Counted from the first letter of the stretch, positions 16,834 through 25,330 are shown. The stretch is 64,000 nucleotides of DNA from Sphingobium sp. SCG-1 (GCF_002953135.1 NZ_CP026372.1:372001-436000), one strand, 5' to 3'. Numbers and translations: made by a program. Notes: generated by a model from the sequence alone, not told the origin.

Positions 16834-18015
16834 TCAATCACCGGCGTCTGCTGGTTGCCCTCCGGCATTGCCAACCTGCTCCATACAGTGAGCAACCCAC
16901 CCTGCCGATCGACCGACAAGATACGGCGCCTCACTTGAACTCAATCCGACAAACTCTCGCCGGGACTGAAGGCCTGTGAGCGCTTCGGCGAATGTGCTGA
17001 CAAACGCAAAATTGGGGCGGAGCGCCCGGAATTCGTAAGCCAACTCTATAGCCCGACGCAATTTCCGATAACCGGGATGATCGTGGAGCGCGCGTTCGCA
17101 GAATGCGATCAGCGCGGTGGCACGAGGATCGCCGTCAGGATAGATCGGGCTGCCGAAACCAGGCAGTTCCTGCCCTTCCTTTAACTGGCGTGTCACCACT
17201 GCTTCTGAGTCTTGAACGGACAGAATTTCTGCGATGAAGCGGCGCAAGGACTCGTTCTGGCCGAACTTACTCTGTCGCCCAACGGCAAGTGCCAGCCCTA
17301 CGGATACGGAACGCCAGGGTGTGACGCCCGTCTTGGCGACCATACGCACCGCATAGGTGCTCTCGGTTATGCCATGATCGGCGGCGAGAATTAGCACTCT
17401 TCGCAGCAAATCTGTTTGTTCAGGCTGCAACGATAATGAGCGTTCGAACTGGAGGTGGATCGGCTCCTCCGATGCATTTCCCTTGTTCAAAATGATGGCC
17501 GTCAACCAGCGGACGATATCCACTCCTGTCGCAGCCATTCCTGCTGGACTAAGATCATACGCGCGCGGATTGGCCTGCTCCAGAAACGGAATATGAGCAA
17601 GCGCCCGGTCAACGCCCGCTTCCGCAGCCAGTAGCTTATCAAGCTGCAAAAAGAGTTTTGGACTCCGGGGTGGTCGACGGTCGAAGATTGTCTCATCCAC
17701 ATCCCACAACCTGGCAGCAACCTGCTCGAAGGTTGCCGTCTCGGATAACTCAGCGGCGCTTTTTCCGCGATAGAGTAATTCGTCATCTCGGATGATCGTG
17801 ATGCGGCTGGTTATCTGAACGTTATTGGGGGAACCAGCCGTTTGTCCGGCTCGTGCTTTGATCTGCTCGATATCGACCCGGCGATACCGATGTTGCCGCG
17901 TACCTGGGACCGGACGCGACCGAATGCCTTTCCTACTGACATACGCATAAATCGTTGCACGTGACACGCCCAATATTGCCGACGCTTCGTCTGCGGTTAC
18001 ATAGTCATCTTCCAT
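16834..18015 (-). CDS. HTH-citrate synthase-like protein 1, catalytic residues lost
   Basis: About 393 residues: an N-terminal MerR/excisionase-type helix-turn-helix (TADEASAILGVSRATIYAYV, about 7-26, then VPGTRQHRYRRVDIE), followed by a citrate-synthase-fold domain from about 70 to 380. The fold is clear (ADHGITEST at 212-220, GDPRATALI near 295-303). The catalytic positions are changed: Ser249 in GRQSKFG where citrate synthase has GPLHG; Ser289 in GFGSPIY where it has GFGHP; and Asn335 in RPNFAF where it has the NVD aspartate. It is therefore probably a ligand-binding regulator, not an enzyme. Start 18015 is chosen by alignment with the paralog at 33297; ATG 18042 is possible. It is divergent from the CoA ligase at 18103. 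Confidence 0.82.
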   Translation of the reverse strand: MEDDYVTADEASAILGVSRATIYAYVSRKGIRSRPVPGTRQHRYRRVDIEQIKARAGQTAGSPNNVQITSRITIIRDDELLYRGKSAAELSETATFEQVAARLWDVDETIFDRRPPRSPKLFLQLDKLLAAEAGVDRALAHIPFLEQANPRAYDLSPAGMAATGVDIVRWLTAIILNKGNASEEPIHLQFERSLSLQPEQTDLLRRVLILAADHGITESTYAVRMVAKTGVTPWRSVSVGLALAVGRQSKFGQNESLRRFIAEILSVQDSEAVVTRQLKEGQELPGFGSPIYPDGDPRATALIAFCERALHDHPGYRKLRRAIELAYEFRALRPNFAFVSTFAEALTGLQSRREFVGLSSSEAPYLVGRSAGWVAHCMEQVGNAGGQPADAGD

Positions 18016-18043
18016 GCCAAAGTTCTTACATGTTGATAGCATT

Positions 18044-18059
18044 GCGTCAACCTTGACGC
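18044..18059. promoter_or_regulatory. Perfect palindromic operator candidate
   Basis: GCGTCAA at 18044-18050, two centre bases CC, then TTGACGC at 18053-18059: a perfect 7+7 dyad in the 87-base gap between the divergent HTH-citrate synthase-like gene and the CoA ligase gene. It fits an operator for a dimeric regulator, possibly the adjacent HTH protein acting on itself and the ligase. Confidence 0.5.
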
Positions 18060-18102
18060 CTTGAATCGAGTGGTACATTTCAGCGATCTTGTGGAGGTGA
18101 AG

Positions 18103-19941
18103 ATGACCAGCATGCGGGTGTCCGAAGCTGCTGCAGAAGTTTGCGAGGAGGAAGTCCTTCTTGGTCCAGATGTGCGTATCGAAGGCATGCGAGATGCCCG
18201 CTATACGCCGCCAAACCGCTTCCGCTGTAGCAGGCTTGCGAGCGGCGAGGTACGTATCGACAATATTGGTGATTACTCCACGCGCTTCAAATCAATGAAC
18301 GCGGCGCTCCTTTACTGGGCGACAGTCGCACCAGATCGAGTCTGGTTGGCCGAACGATCAGGTATAGGCTGGCGCACGATCAGCTTTTCCGAGGCTCGAG
18401 AGCGGATCGACCGACTTGCTGGTGCGCTGAGCGAAATGGGGATTGATCGTGTAAGTCCGCTTCTGATCCTGTCGGCGAATTCGATCGATAATGCGTTGAT
18501 AAGTTATGCGCTGATGCGGCAAGGCGGCATAGCGGCCCCGGTTTCACCCCAATACGGTTTGGCGGGGGCAAATCCGGCACGCCTGACGTCGGCTTGCGCC
18601 ATTTTAAGGCCTAACGCTGTCTATGTGGAAGATGCGGCTCTGTTCGCTGAAGGACTAGCGCTGGATTGTCTCGCAGGTCTGCCGGTCATCGCGTCAAAAA
18701 ATGAAAGGGCCGGCGATCTCCCGTTCCAAGCGTTGTACCAATCGTCGGTTACTGCGGCGTCCGAACGACCAGATGATATTGCGCGCTATCTCTTGACGTC
18801 AGGTTCGACGGGCGAACCCAAAGCAGTGATATGCACGCACGCAATGACTGCGCTCAACGCGGCGCAACTCACTGCCTGTTTTGACGACACAGACCCGCCG
18901 GTTTGGGTCAATTCGGCCCCATGGAGCCACAGCATGGGCGCGCACGCGGTGCTTCACCAGTCGCTGCATCGTGGAGGAACATTGTATATTGATCGTGGCC
19001 TGCCCACGCAGGCGCGCTTCGGCGAAACACTGCGAAACCTGTCAGAAATTTCGCCAACAGGCCATTCAATGGTCCCGGCGGCATGGATGATGCTGACAAA
19101 TGAACTGGCGCGCGACCGGAACTTGGCCAAGCGCTTCTTCGCACGCGTTCGTGTCGTTCAGAACGGAGGCGCGGCGTTGGGTCAGGACGTGGTCGACCAC
19201 TTCGAAGCGACGGCGGTGAAGACAGTAGGGGAGCAAATCAGCTTCGGCAGCGGCTATGGTGCGACGGAGACGGGGCCATCGATCTGCAATGTTCATTGGC
19301 CCAATACGCGGATGGGAATGTTGGGACTGCCGATTCCGGGTACTTCCGTAAAGCTGGTGCCTGCCGCAGGAAAGGCCGAGTTGCGGGTGAGGGGGCCTCA
19401 AGTCATGCAGGGTTACCTGGGCTTGCCCGCCTTGTCTGCTGCCGCGTTCGATGAAGAAGGCTATTATGGATTGGGCGATGCTGTTCGCCTTTCTAACCCA
19501 GCGGACCTGACCAGCAGCCTCATTTATGAGGGACGGTTGTCGGAGAACTTCAAGCTAGCCAGCGGCACGTTCGTCGGCGTGAGCGAGCTACGTCTTGCGA
19601 TATTGTCTGCTGTAGGACCGGCCGTATCCGACGCAGTAGTCTGTGGCGAAGGGCACGCTCAAATTGGCGTGCTCTTCTATCCTGATCTTAATTGGAATCG
19701 TTCTGAAGTACGGGCTGCGGTGGCAGAGGGTCTCCACCGACTTAATGCCGGAGCAAAGGGCCAAGGCAGTCGGGTCGGTCGTGCAATGGTCCTGTCGGAT
19801 GCTCCTGACCCGCGCCGAGGTGAAATTACCGATAAAGGCTATATTGCCCAGGCAGTTGCACGTAGCGTCCATGCACTACTGATTGAGCAGCTTTTCGCGG
19901 CGAGAGCGGGTGAAGATGTAGTTGTCCTATCTTCACCCTAA
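18103..19941 (+). CDS. Acyl-CoA synthetase, feruloyl-CoA-synthetase-like
   Basis: A 612-residue AMP-forming ligase. The frame is open from 18061, but ATG 18103 lies behind GGAGG and is preferred. Motifs are TSGSTGEPKAVICTH (P-loop, about 245-259), GYGATETGPS (adenylate motif) and a late GRLSENFKLASGTFV. The latter is the form found in the feruloyl-CoA synthetase/FerA-like branch, which also shares the long N-terminal RCLASGE...WATVAPDRVWLAER-type region. It would activate an aromatic or branched carboxylic acid with CoA and ATP. It is divergent from the HTH-citrate synthase-like gene and convergent with the AtuA pair. The branch is reasonably clear; the substrate is not. Confidence 0.87.
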   Translation: MTSMRVSEAAAEVCEEEVLLGPDVRIEGMRDARYTPPNRFRCSRLASGEVRIDNIGDYSTRFKSMNAALLYWATVAPDRVWLAERSGIGWRTISFSEARERIDRLAGALSEMGIDRVSPLLILSANSIDNALISYALMRQGGIAAPVSPQYGLAGANPARLTSACAILRPNAVYVEDAALFAEGLALDCLAGLPVIASKNERAGDLPFQALYQSSVTAASERPDDIARYLLTSGSTGEPKAVICTHAMTALNAAQLTACFDDTDPPVWVNSAPWSHSMGAHAVLHQSLHRGGTLYIDRGLPTQARFGETLRNLSEISPTGHSMVPAAWMMLTNELARDRNLAKRFFARVRVVQNGGAALGQDVVDHFEATAVKTVGEQISFGSGYGATETGPSICNVHWPNTRMGMLGLPIPGTSVKLVPAAGKAELRVRGPQVMQGYLGLPALSAAAFDEEGYYGLGDAVRLSNPADLTSSLIYEGRLSENFKLASGTFVGVSELRLAILSAVGPAVSDAVVCGEGHAQIGVLFYPDLNWNRSEVRAAVAEGLHRLNAGAKGQGSRVGRAMVLSDAPDPRRGEITDKGYIAQAVARSVHALLIEQLFAARAGEDVVVLSSP

Positions 19942-19950
19942 TGGCCAAGG

Positions 19951-19975
19951 ACCGACGGACATAAAATCCGTCGGT
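19951..19975. terminator. Perfect hairpin between convergent genes
   Basis: ACCGACGGA at 19951-19959 and TCCGTCGGT at 19967-19975 form a perfect 9-base stem with a 7-base loop. It lies in the 45-base gap between the CoA ligase (ends 19941) and the small AtuA-like gene (ends 19987), and is a good bidirectional terminator candidate. Confidence 0.7.
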
Positions 19976-19986
19976 CGGCAGATCAC

Positions 19987-20295
19987 TTAATCGAGTTCGA
20001 TATCGAGCAGGCGGACGAACATCTGGCCGCTATGCAAATCCCGTTCGACGCGAGAACCCGAAGGCGTGGGACGCACGCAGGAAATTTTCACCATCTCCAG
20101 ACTTTCGACCGGAAAGCTCTTTACGAGTTCCGGATCTGCACCGAAAAGCCGCTTGAAAGTATCGGGTCCAATTGCCGGGCTACGAGAATAACGATCGAAA
20201 GCCTCCTTGTTCTTGAAGAACAGGTCGAACGTCACCCAAAACGGACCCGCATTCTTCGAGCGGACATAGTGGCACACTTCACCAACCGTAGTCAT
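19987..20295 (-). CDS. Small AtuA-like ferredoxin-fold subunit 1
   Basis: About 102 residues, beginning MTTVGEVCHYVRSKNAG and ending VRLLDIELD. It corresponds to the C-terminal ferredoxin-like-fold domain of full-length AtuA, here encoded separately. The start ATG 20295 overlaps the stop of the large subunit by one base (TAATG), so the two are translationally coupled and probably form one complex. No cysteine cluster is present, so 'ferredoxin-fold' describes shape, not an iron-sulfur site. A clear paralog is at 52778-53086, with matching HSGQ, VRLLD and P-E-L-MVKIS blocks. Confidence 0.85.
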   Translation of the reverse strand: MTTVGEVCHYVRSKNAGPFWVTFDLFFKNKEAFDRYSRSPAIGPDTFKRLFGADPELVKSFPVESLEMVKISCVRPTPSGSRVERDLHSGQMFVRLLDIELD

Positions 20296-21692
20296 TACGC
20301 AGCCTCCATCACACTTAAATCGACCCATTCAGTCCGCACCAGTTCCATTGGATCGTCGCATTCTACGACGTGATTGAGGCGGAATTCATATAATTGGCCG
20401 CGCGGAATGTCGGCCGGGCTAAATGCGAAGCCATAGCTAGGCATATGCGAATCGTGGCCGGGCATATACATGTGGAAGAAGATCGGATTGCACGCTTTGG
20501 CAATCTGAGTGGCCATATCCTGCGTATCAGCGGTGGCAACGAAAAGAACGCCCACATCGCGGGGCGCAGGCGTGCCTGCAGGCACTTTATCGCCCGACGT
20601 TCCATTCCAACCATACAGACGCAGAGAAATGTGGAAGTCGCCGGCAGCATCACCAATCGTGCTGCGTACGCGGTCATAAAGCACTTTCGTCATCTTTTCT
20701 TCGAATGCATCGAGATCGTTCAGTACGACCGGATCCTGGATACCGACCAACATGACCGTCTGATACTGACCGGCGGAAGCGCCCTCCAGCTTCATTGTGT
20801 AAGGCTTCTCTTCCCATACTGAGCCGGACACTCTGGTGACGCGAGGGTTGATCTGCTCGTAATGGGAATTGGTCACGTTGAGTACACCGCCCGGCTCAAC
20901 CAGCATGAACGGGTCGCTGTTCTCGTACAGCATATGCGCCGATACACTGTGCGGTGTACATCTATTAACAGGGTTCAGCGCCTCGACATCGAAGCTGTCT
21001 TTGTTAATCCGCAGCAGAATTCCACGGCCATCGATGTCCTTCACCGATGCTTGGCCGCCACATTCGCCAATCTTACCCGCGTGCCAACTTGGTCCCAATG
21101 GCGCGCCTTTCCATAGCGCGTAGCAGCAGATCGCGGCGGTGTCGGTCGTTCGGCCACCCAACACGATGTCGGCACCAGCTTCAAGTGCGGCCACAAACGG
21201 TTCTGGACCCATAGCAGCGACGATATGGGCGCAATCATCTATGGTCGTGTCATCTAGCGGGCCCATCGGCGCAAGCGGACGGATTTTGCCTGCCGCATTC
21301 TTGGCTTTCAGAATCTCCTTGCTTTGCTCTGAATAGAGGCAGGCGATCTTCGGCTGAATGCCAAGCTCCTTGGCGATCTCGACAGCGATATCTCGCGTCC
21401 AGTTCAGATTGGCGTCGCCGCCAGCCTGGCCGCTGGTTCCCACCACGATGGGAATGCGGGCTTTGGCCGCAACTCGCATGAGTATCGTGAGGTCGCGTTT
21501 AACCGCTGCTCGATTGTTCTTCGACATACCAAGGGCGAGATAAGCGGCCCCGCTATCCGTGGATCCGGCGTCAGTAGCGATCACGTGCGCGCCCTGGGCG
21601 GCGCCATATTCCATCTCTTCTTCGTTCGCGCCTGCGCCTAATGAGCCGTTGGGGACCATGATCACAATTGGGCCTTCGAATTCCCGCTCCAT
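20295..21692 (-). CDS. AtuA-like large subunit 1 (DUF1446)
   Basis: A 465-residue protein matching the N-terminal, larger part of AtuA, named from acyclic terpene utilisation in Pseudomonas; its reaction is not established. Conserved features visible are GSLGAGANEEEMEYG near 16-30, ATDAGSTDSGAAY near 39-51, GTSGQAGGDANLNW near 85-98 and VLGGRTTDTAA near 167-177. It lacks the C-terminal domain, which is the next gene. GGAG precedes ATG 21692. The paralog at 51367-52785 shares all these motifs. A long inverted repeat lies in the promoter region shared with the divergent hydroxyacid dehydrogenase operon. It probably acts on a CoA-linked or free branched acid in the cytoplasm (inference). Confidence 0.87.
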   Translation of the reverse strand: MEREFEGPIVIMVPNGSLGAGANEEEMEYGAAQGAHVIATDAGSTDSGAAYLALGMSKNNRAAVKRDLTILMRVAAKARIPIVVGTSGQAGGDANLNWTRDIAVEIAKELGIQPKIACLYSEQSKEILKAKNAAGKIRPLAPMGPLDDTTIDDCAHIVAAMGPEPFVAALEAGADIVLGGRTTDTAAICCYALWKGAPLGPSWHAGKIGECGGQASVKDIDGRGILLRINKDSFDVEALNPVNRCTPHSVSAHMLYENSDPFMLVEPGGVLNVTNSHYEQINPRVTRVSGSVWEEKPYTMKLEGASAGQYQTVMLVGIQDPVVLNDLDAFEEKMTKVLYDRVRSTIGDAAGDFHISLRLYGWNGTSGDKVPAGTPAPRDVGVLFVATADTQDMATQIAKACNPIFFHMYMPGHDSHMPSYGFAFSPADIPRGQLYEFRLNHVVECDDPMELVRTEWVDLSVMEAA

Positions 21693-21757
21693 AACATTCT
21701 CCTCATCAATTTCGGATCAGATGAGGGCCGGTAATTCATCAATGCAACATGTTCGTC

Positions 21758-21815
21758 AAGATGTACGGCAGTCGTCAACATATGTATCATAGTCTTAAAG
21801 GCTGCCGTACATCTT
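21758..21815. promoter_or_regulatory. 14+14 perfect inverted repeat in a divergent promoter
   Basis: AAGATGTACGGCAG at 21758-21771 is the exact reverse complement of CTGCCGTACATCTT at 21802-21815, separated by 30 AT-rich bases. It lies between the AtuA pair (leftward from 21692) and the hydroxyacid dehydrogenase operon (rightward from 21933). Two similar operator half-sites about four helical turns apart, allowing looping or dual control, are the simplest reading. Confidence 0.6.
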
Positions 21816-21932
21816 TCAGGTTCCTGCCTGCCCAACGTCACCCGCATCAATTAATACCGAATGTTGGATTGCGATTGAGGCGGCAGGCCGATACCCGGTC
21901 AGCAATGGCTTTAAGCAGAGGGAGGGTCTAAA

Positions 21933-22934
21933 GTGCACAACCGGCGCGTCGTGGTAACTCAACGTTTTTTTGACGATAAGACGATTACCTTCCTGGAAAA
22001 CGCTGGGTGCACCGTTGTCCAAGCAGAGCTTCCTGCGGGTCAGGCCGACGGCAATCTTTCTCATGACGAATTGGTCACATTGCTCCAAGGTGCGGCGGGC
22101 TGGATCGTCGGCCACGCGAGGGTGACGCGGGAACTCCAGGCCGATCTTCCTGACCTTCAAATCATCTCGCGACGAGGCGTGGGCTACGAACGGGTTGATC
22201 TGGAGGCTGCAAAGGACTTCGGGAAAGTTGTCTGCATAGCTGCGGGCGGCAATGATGCTTCGGTGGCCGATCACACGATGTCGCTGATGCTGGCGGCTGG
22301 CCATCGCTTCCGCGAAACGCAGCAGAACATGATTACGGGTAACTGGTCTATCCTGATGGGTTCGGATCTTTACCAGAAGACTGTCGGCATTGTCGGCTTG
22401 GGCAGAATTGGGCGCAGCTTGGTCCAAAGGTTGAAGGGGTTTGACGTTCAGATATTGGCTGTGGACGAAGATCGCGGCGACGGCTTCGTGCAGCAAAATG
22501 GGATAGAGTTGGTTAGCTTGGATGACCTGTTGACCCGTAGTGACTACATCTCGCTGCATGTGCCGCTTACGCCTGAAACCAAATTCATGATTGATGCGTC
22601 GGCACTGCTGCGGATGAAGCGTGGTGCAATCCTCGTGAACGCGGCGCGTGGAGGTCTGGTTGATGACAAGGCGCTGCTGGATGCGCTGAAGTCCGGACAT
22701 ATCGCCGCTGCGGGGCTTGATGTATTTGTGAGTGAGAGCGATCCTGAATACAAGTCGGTCACGCAAGAGTTGATCGAACTGCCAAATGTCATCGCCACGC
22801 CACATGCTGGTGCATCTACTAGAGAGGGGCTTGACCGTACCAATATGGTCGCGGCCCGTTGTGTGGTCGCTGTTCTCAATGGAGAAAATCCGCCAGCGCA
22901 ATGCGTAGTTGCGGATGGCAGGCGTGCAGGTTAG
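21933..22934 (+). CDS. D-2-hydroxyacid dehydrogenase (phosphoglycerate dehydrogenase-like)
   Basis: A 333-residue NAD(P)-dependent dehydrogenase. The substrate-binding half is followed by the Rossmann motif GIVGLGRIGRSL near 149-160, catalytic Arg in NAARGG near 233-238, and the catalytic His in TPHAGAST near 290. There is no ACT regulatory domain, so biosynthetic SerA is unlikely. The start is GTG 21933 behind GGAGGG. It is the first gene of a plus-strand operon and its 3' end overlaps the glycerate kinase gene by about 20 bases. That pairing suggests it interconverts hydroxypyruvate (or tartronate semialdehyde) and D-glycerate for the kinase (inference). Confidence 0.87.
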   Translation: MHNRRVVVTQRFFDDKTITFLENAGCTVVQAELPAGQADGNLSHDELVTLLQGAAGWIVGHARVTRELQADLPDLQIISRRGVGYERVDLEAAKDFGKVVCIAAGGNDASVADHTMSLMLAAGHRFRETQQNMITGNWSILMGSDLYQKTVGIVGLGRIGRSLVQRLKGFDVQILAVDEDRGDGFVQQNGIELVSLDDLLTRSDYISLHVPLTPETKFMIDASALLRMKRGAILVNAARGGLVDDKALLDALKSGHIAAAGLDVFVSESDPEYKSVTQELIELPNVIATPHAGASTREGLDRTNMVAARCVVAVLNGENPPAQCVVADGRRAG

Positions 22935-24240
22935 TCCATTGGACGCTAATCCCGCACCGGGTGTTGCGGTTACTACACCGGTGCCGCCACAGGTGGTTCT
23001 GCGGCGGATGTTTGATGCGGCTGTGGCAAGCGCATTACCGGAATTATGCGTGCCCCCTGCGTTGCCGCTCAGGCCATCCGGTCGTACAATCGTGGTGGGT
23101 GCCGGGAAGGCTGCGGCTGCAATGGCTCGTGCCGTAGAAGCCAATTGGGATGGTCCTTTGTCAGGGCTGGTGATTACCCGCTATGGCCATGCAGTGCCTT
23201 GTCGACAGATTGAGGTGGTCGAAGCGAGACATCCGGTTCCGGACGAGGCTGGCGTGCAGGCAACCGAGCGGTTGTGCGCGCATCTGCAGGGCCTAAGCCG
23301 CGACGACTTGGTTATCGCCTTGATTTCCGGGGGCGGATCTGCGCTGCTGACTGCACCTCCTCCCGGCGTGCCGCTGATCGATGAGCAGCAACTGGTGAGT
23401 TCGCTCCTGAAATCGGGAGCCACGATCTCGGAAATGAATTGTGTGCGCAAGCACCTCTCGGCCGTCAAGGGCGGTCGATTGGCGCTCGCTGCGGCGCCAG
23501 CGCGTGTCGTAACCCTTATCATTTCAGATGTGCCCGGCGACGACCCGTCGACGATCGCATCAGGTCCCACGGTGCCTGATAGTACGACGCGCCAAGAGGC
23601 ATTGGAGATACTCACCCGATACGATCTGGCAGTTCCCGGCTCAATCCTGAAGTGGCTGGGCGATCCGGCGAGTGAAACGCCTAAGCCTGGCTCATTCGAA
23701 AGCCAGCATCATATGATCGCGACGCCGCAGATGGCTCTTGAGGCGGCCGCTGCCGTCGCGCTTGATGCGGGATATGCGCCACTCATCATAGGAAGCGCGA
23801 TCGAAGGCGAAGCGCGAGAGATTGCAAAGATGCACGCCGGCATTGCTCATCAGGTTCAGAATTACGGCCAGCCGTCGGTTACGCCATGCGTCCTTATCTC
23901 TGGTGGTGAAACGACGGTTACGGTTACTGGAAAGGGGCGAGGTGGGCGTAACGCTGAATTCCTCCTTGCCTTGGCGGTGGCGCTGAACGGCGCGAGCGGT
24001 ATTCACGCGATCGCCGCAGATACCGACGGCATCGACGGAACAGAGGACAATGCAGGGGCCATCATCGGCCCTGATATACTACAACGCGGCAGTGTCCTGG
24101 GGATTTCCGCAGCGCAAAGTTTGGGCAGCAATAACGCTTATCAATTCTTTAAGCGCACAGACTCTCTTGTGATGACGGGCGCGACGATGACCAACGTAAA
24201 TGACTTTCGCGCAATCCTGATTGATGGATCGCGCGGCTAG
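22915..24240 (+). CDS. Glycerate 2-kinase (MOFRL family, TtuD-like)
   Basis: A 441-residue member of the MOFRL glycerate kinase family. It has VVGAGKAAAAMA near 60-71, ISGGGSALL near 137-145, and the C-terminal MOFRL block with ISGGETTVTVTGKGRGGRNAEF-type sequence near 340-360. The family phosphorylates D-glycerate to 2-phosphoglycerate with ATP and was long called hydroxypyruvate reductase TtuD in tartrate clusters. The start is taken at ATG 22915, overlapping the preceding gene; TTG 22909 and GTG 22924 are alternatives because the ribosome-binding site is weak. The tartrate-type dehydrogenase follows after 13 bases, a pairing known from tartrate utilisation clusters. Confidence 0.88.
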   Translation: MAGVQVSPLDANPAPGVAVTTPVPPQVVLRRMFDAAVASALPELCVPPALPLRPSGRTIVVGAGKAAAAMARAVEANWDGPLSGLVITRYGHAVPCRQIEVVEARHPVPDEAGVQATERLCAHLQGLSRDDLVIALISGGGSALLTAPPPGVPLIDEQQLVSSLLKSGATISEMNCVRKHLSAVKGGRLALAAAPARVVTLIISDVPGDDPSTIASGPTVPDSTTRQEALEILTRYDLAVPGSILKWLGDPASETPKPGSFESQHHMIATPQMALEAAAAVALDAGYAPLIIGSAIEGEAREIAKMHAGIAHQVQNYGQPSVTPCVLISGGETTVTVTGKGRGGRNAEFLLALAVALNGASGIHAIAADTDGIDGTEDNAGAIIGPDILQRGSVLGISAAQSLGSNNAYQFFKRTDSLVMTGATMTNVNDFRAILIDGSRG

Positions 24241-24253
24241 GAGCCGATGAATC

Positions 24254-25330
24254 ATGAGTAAATCAAATATCCATAGGATCGCAGTAATTCCCGGTGACGG
24301 GATCGGCAAGGAAGTCGTCCCCGAGGGTATTCGTGTATTAGAAGCTGCTTCCGCCAAGTACGGATGCGGGTTCGAGTTCGACTACTTCGATTTCGCGTCG
24401 TGCGATTATTACCAGAAGCATGGTCGGATGATGCCGGAAGACTGGAAGCAGCAGATCGGCGGCCATGACGCGATTTTCTTCGGCGCTGTTGGTTGGCCGG
24501 AAACTGTGCCAGATCATGTGTCTCTTTGGGGCTCGCTGATCCAGTTTCGTAGGGAATTTGATCAATATGTGAACCTGCGCCCCGTAAAGCTGATGCCGGG
24601 GGTGCCCAGCCCACTTGCCAACCGCGAGCCGGGCGACATCGATTTCTTTGTGGTCCGCGAGAATACTGAAGGTGAATATTCATCGATCGGTGGCAAAATC
24701 TTCCCTGACACGGATCGTGAGATCGTAATGCAGGAAACGGTCATGACTCGTGTCGGGGTCGATCGCATTCTGCGCTATGCCTTTGAACTGGCGCAACGCC
24801 GTGAGAAAAAGCATTTGACGTCGGCTACCAAGTCGAACGGCATTTCGATCACCATGCCTTATTGGGATGAGCGTGTGGAAACGATGGCTCGGAATTACCC
24901 GGATGTGCGCTGGGACAAATATCATATCGATATTCTAACGGCGCATTTCGTGCAGCACCCCGATTGGTTCGACGTAGTGGTCGCTTCGAATTTATTTGGA
25001 GATATTCTCTCCGATCTGGGACCTGCTTGCACGGGCACCATTGGAATCGCACCAGCCGGGAACATTAATCCGGAGCGGCATTTTCCTTCACTGTTCGAGC
25101 CAGTTCACGGCTCTGCACCCGATATTGCCGGCCAATGGATCGCCAACCCCGTTGGGCAAATCTGGTCGGCGGCCCTGATGCTGGACCATCTTGGAGAATT
25201 AGAAGCTTCTCGCGCCATTCTAACTGCGATCGAAGATGTGCTATCGGAGCCAAAGTTACGTACGCGCGATCTCGGCGGGGCTGTGGGAACGATTGAGTGC
25301 GGCAAGGCAATCGCCGACGCACTCTCCTGA
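24254..25330 (+). CDS. Tartrate / D-malate dehydrogenase of the isopropylmalate family
   Basis: A 358-residue metal- and NAD-dependent beta-decarboxylating dehydrogenase. Motifs are VIPGDGIGKEV near 12-22, LRPVKLMPG near 112-120, VVRENTEGEYSS near 136-147 and the NLFGDILSDLG metal site near 243-253. The NTEGEYS loop and FDYFDFASCDYY N-terminal region match tartrate/D-malate dehydrogenases (TtuC/DmlA) better than LeuB. Known TtuC enzymes convert tartrate to oxaloglycolate or decarboxylate meso-tartrate to D-glycerate, which the adjacent kinase would phosphorylate. AGGAG overlaps the preceding stop codon. The substrate could equally be a substituted malate from the acyl-CoA genes downstream. 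Confidence 0.88.
   Translation: MSKSNIHRIAVIPGDGIGKEVVPEGIRVLEAASAKYGCGFEFDYFDFASCDYYQKHGRMMPEDWKQQIGGHDAIFFGAVGWPETVPDHVSLWGSLIQFRREFDQYVNLRPVKLMPGVPSPLANREPGDIDFFVVRENTEGEYSSIGGKIFPDTDREIVMQETVMTRVGVDRILRYAFELAQRREKKHLTSATKSNGISITMPYWDERVETMARNYPDVRWDKYHIDILTAHFVQHPDWFDVVVASNLFGDILSDLGPACTGTIGIAPAGNINPERHFPSLFEPVHGSAPDIAGQWIANPVGQIWSAALMLDHLGELEASRAILTAIEDVLSEPKLRTRDLGGAVGTIECGKAIADALS

Noticed and set aside
16834..18015. Annotating the HTH-citrate synthase proteins as functional citrate or methylcitrate synthases
   Set aside because: The catalytic His, His and Asp positions read Ser, Ser and Asn in both copies.
21816..23144. A 442-codon minus-strand open frame opposite the hydroxyacid dehydrogenase and glycerate kinase genes
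   Set aside because: Low-complexity, His/Arg/Gln-rich product with no domain, fully antisense to two well-recognised genes; a by-product of GC-rich codon use.
18103..25330. A pathway for hydroxycinnamoyl-tartrate esters (feruloyl-CoA-synthetase-like ligase plus tartrate dehydrogenase)
   Set aside because: Attractive, but there is no feruloyl/tannase-type esterase and no matching feruloyl-CoA hydratase/lyase or vanillin dehydrogenase in the window.
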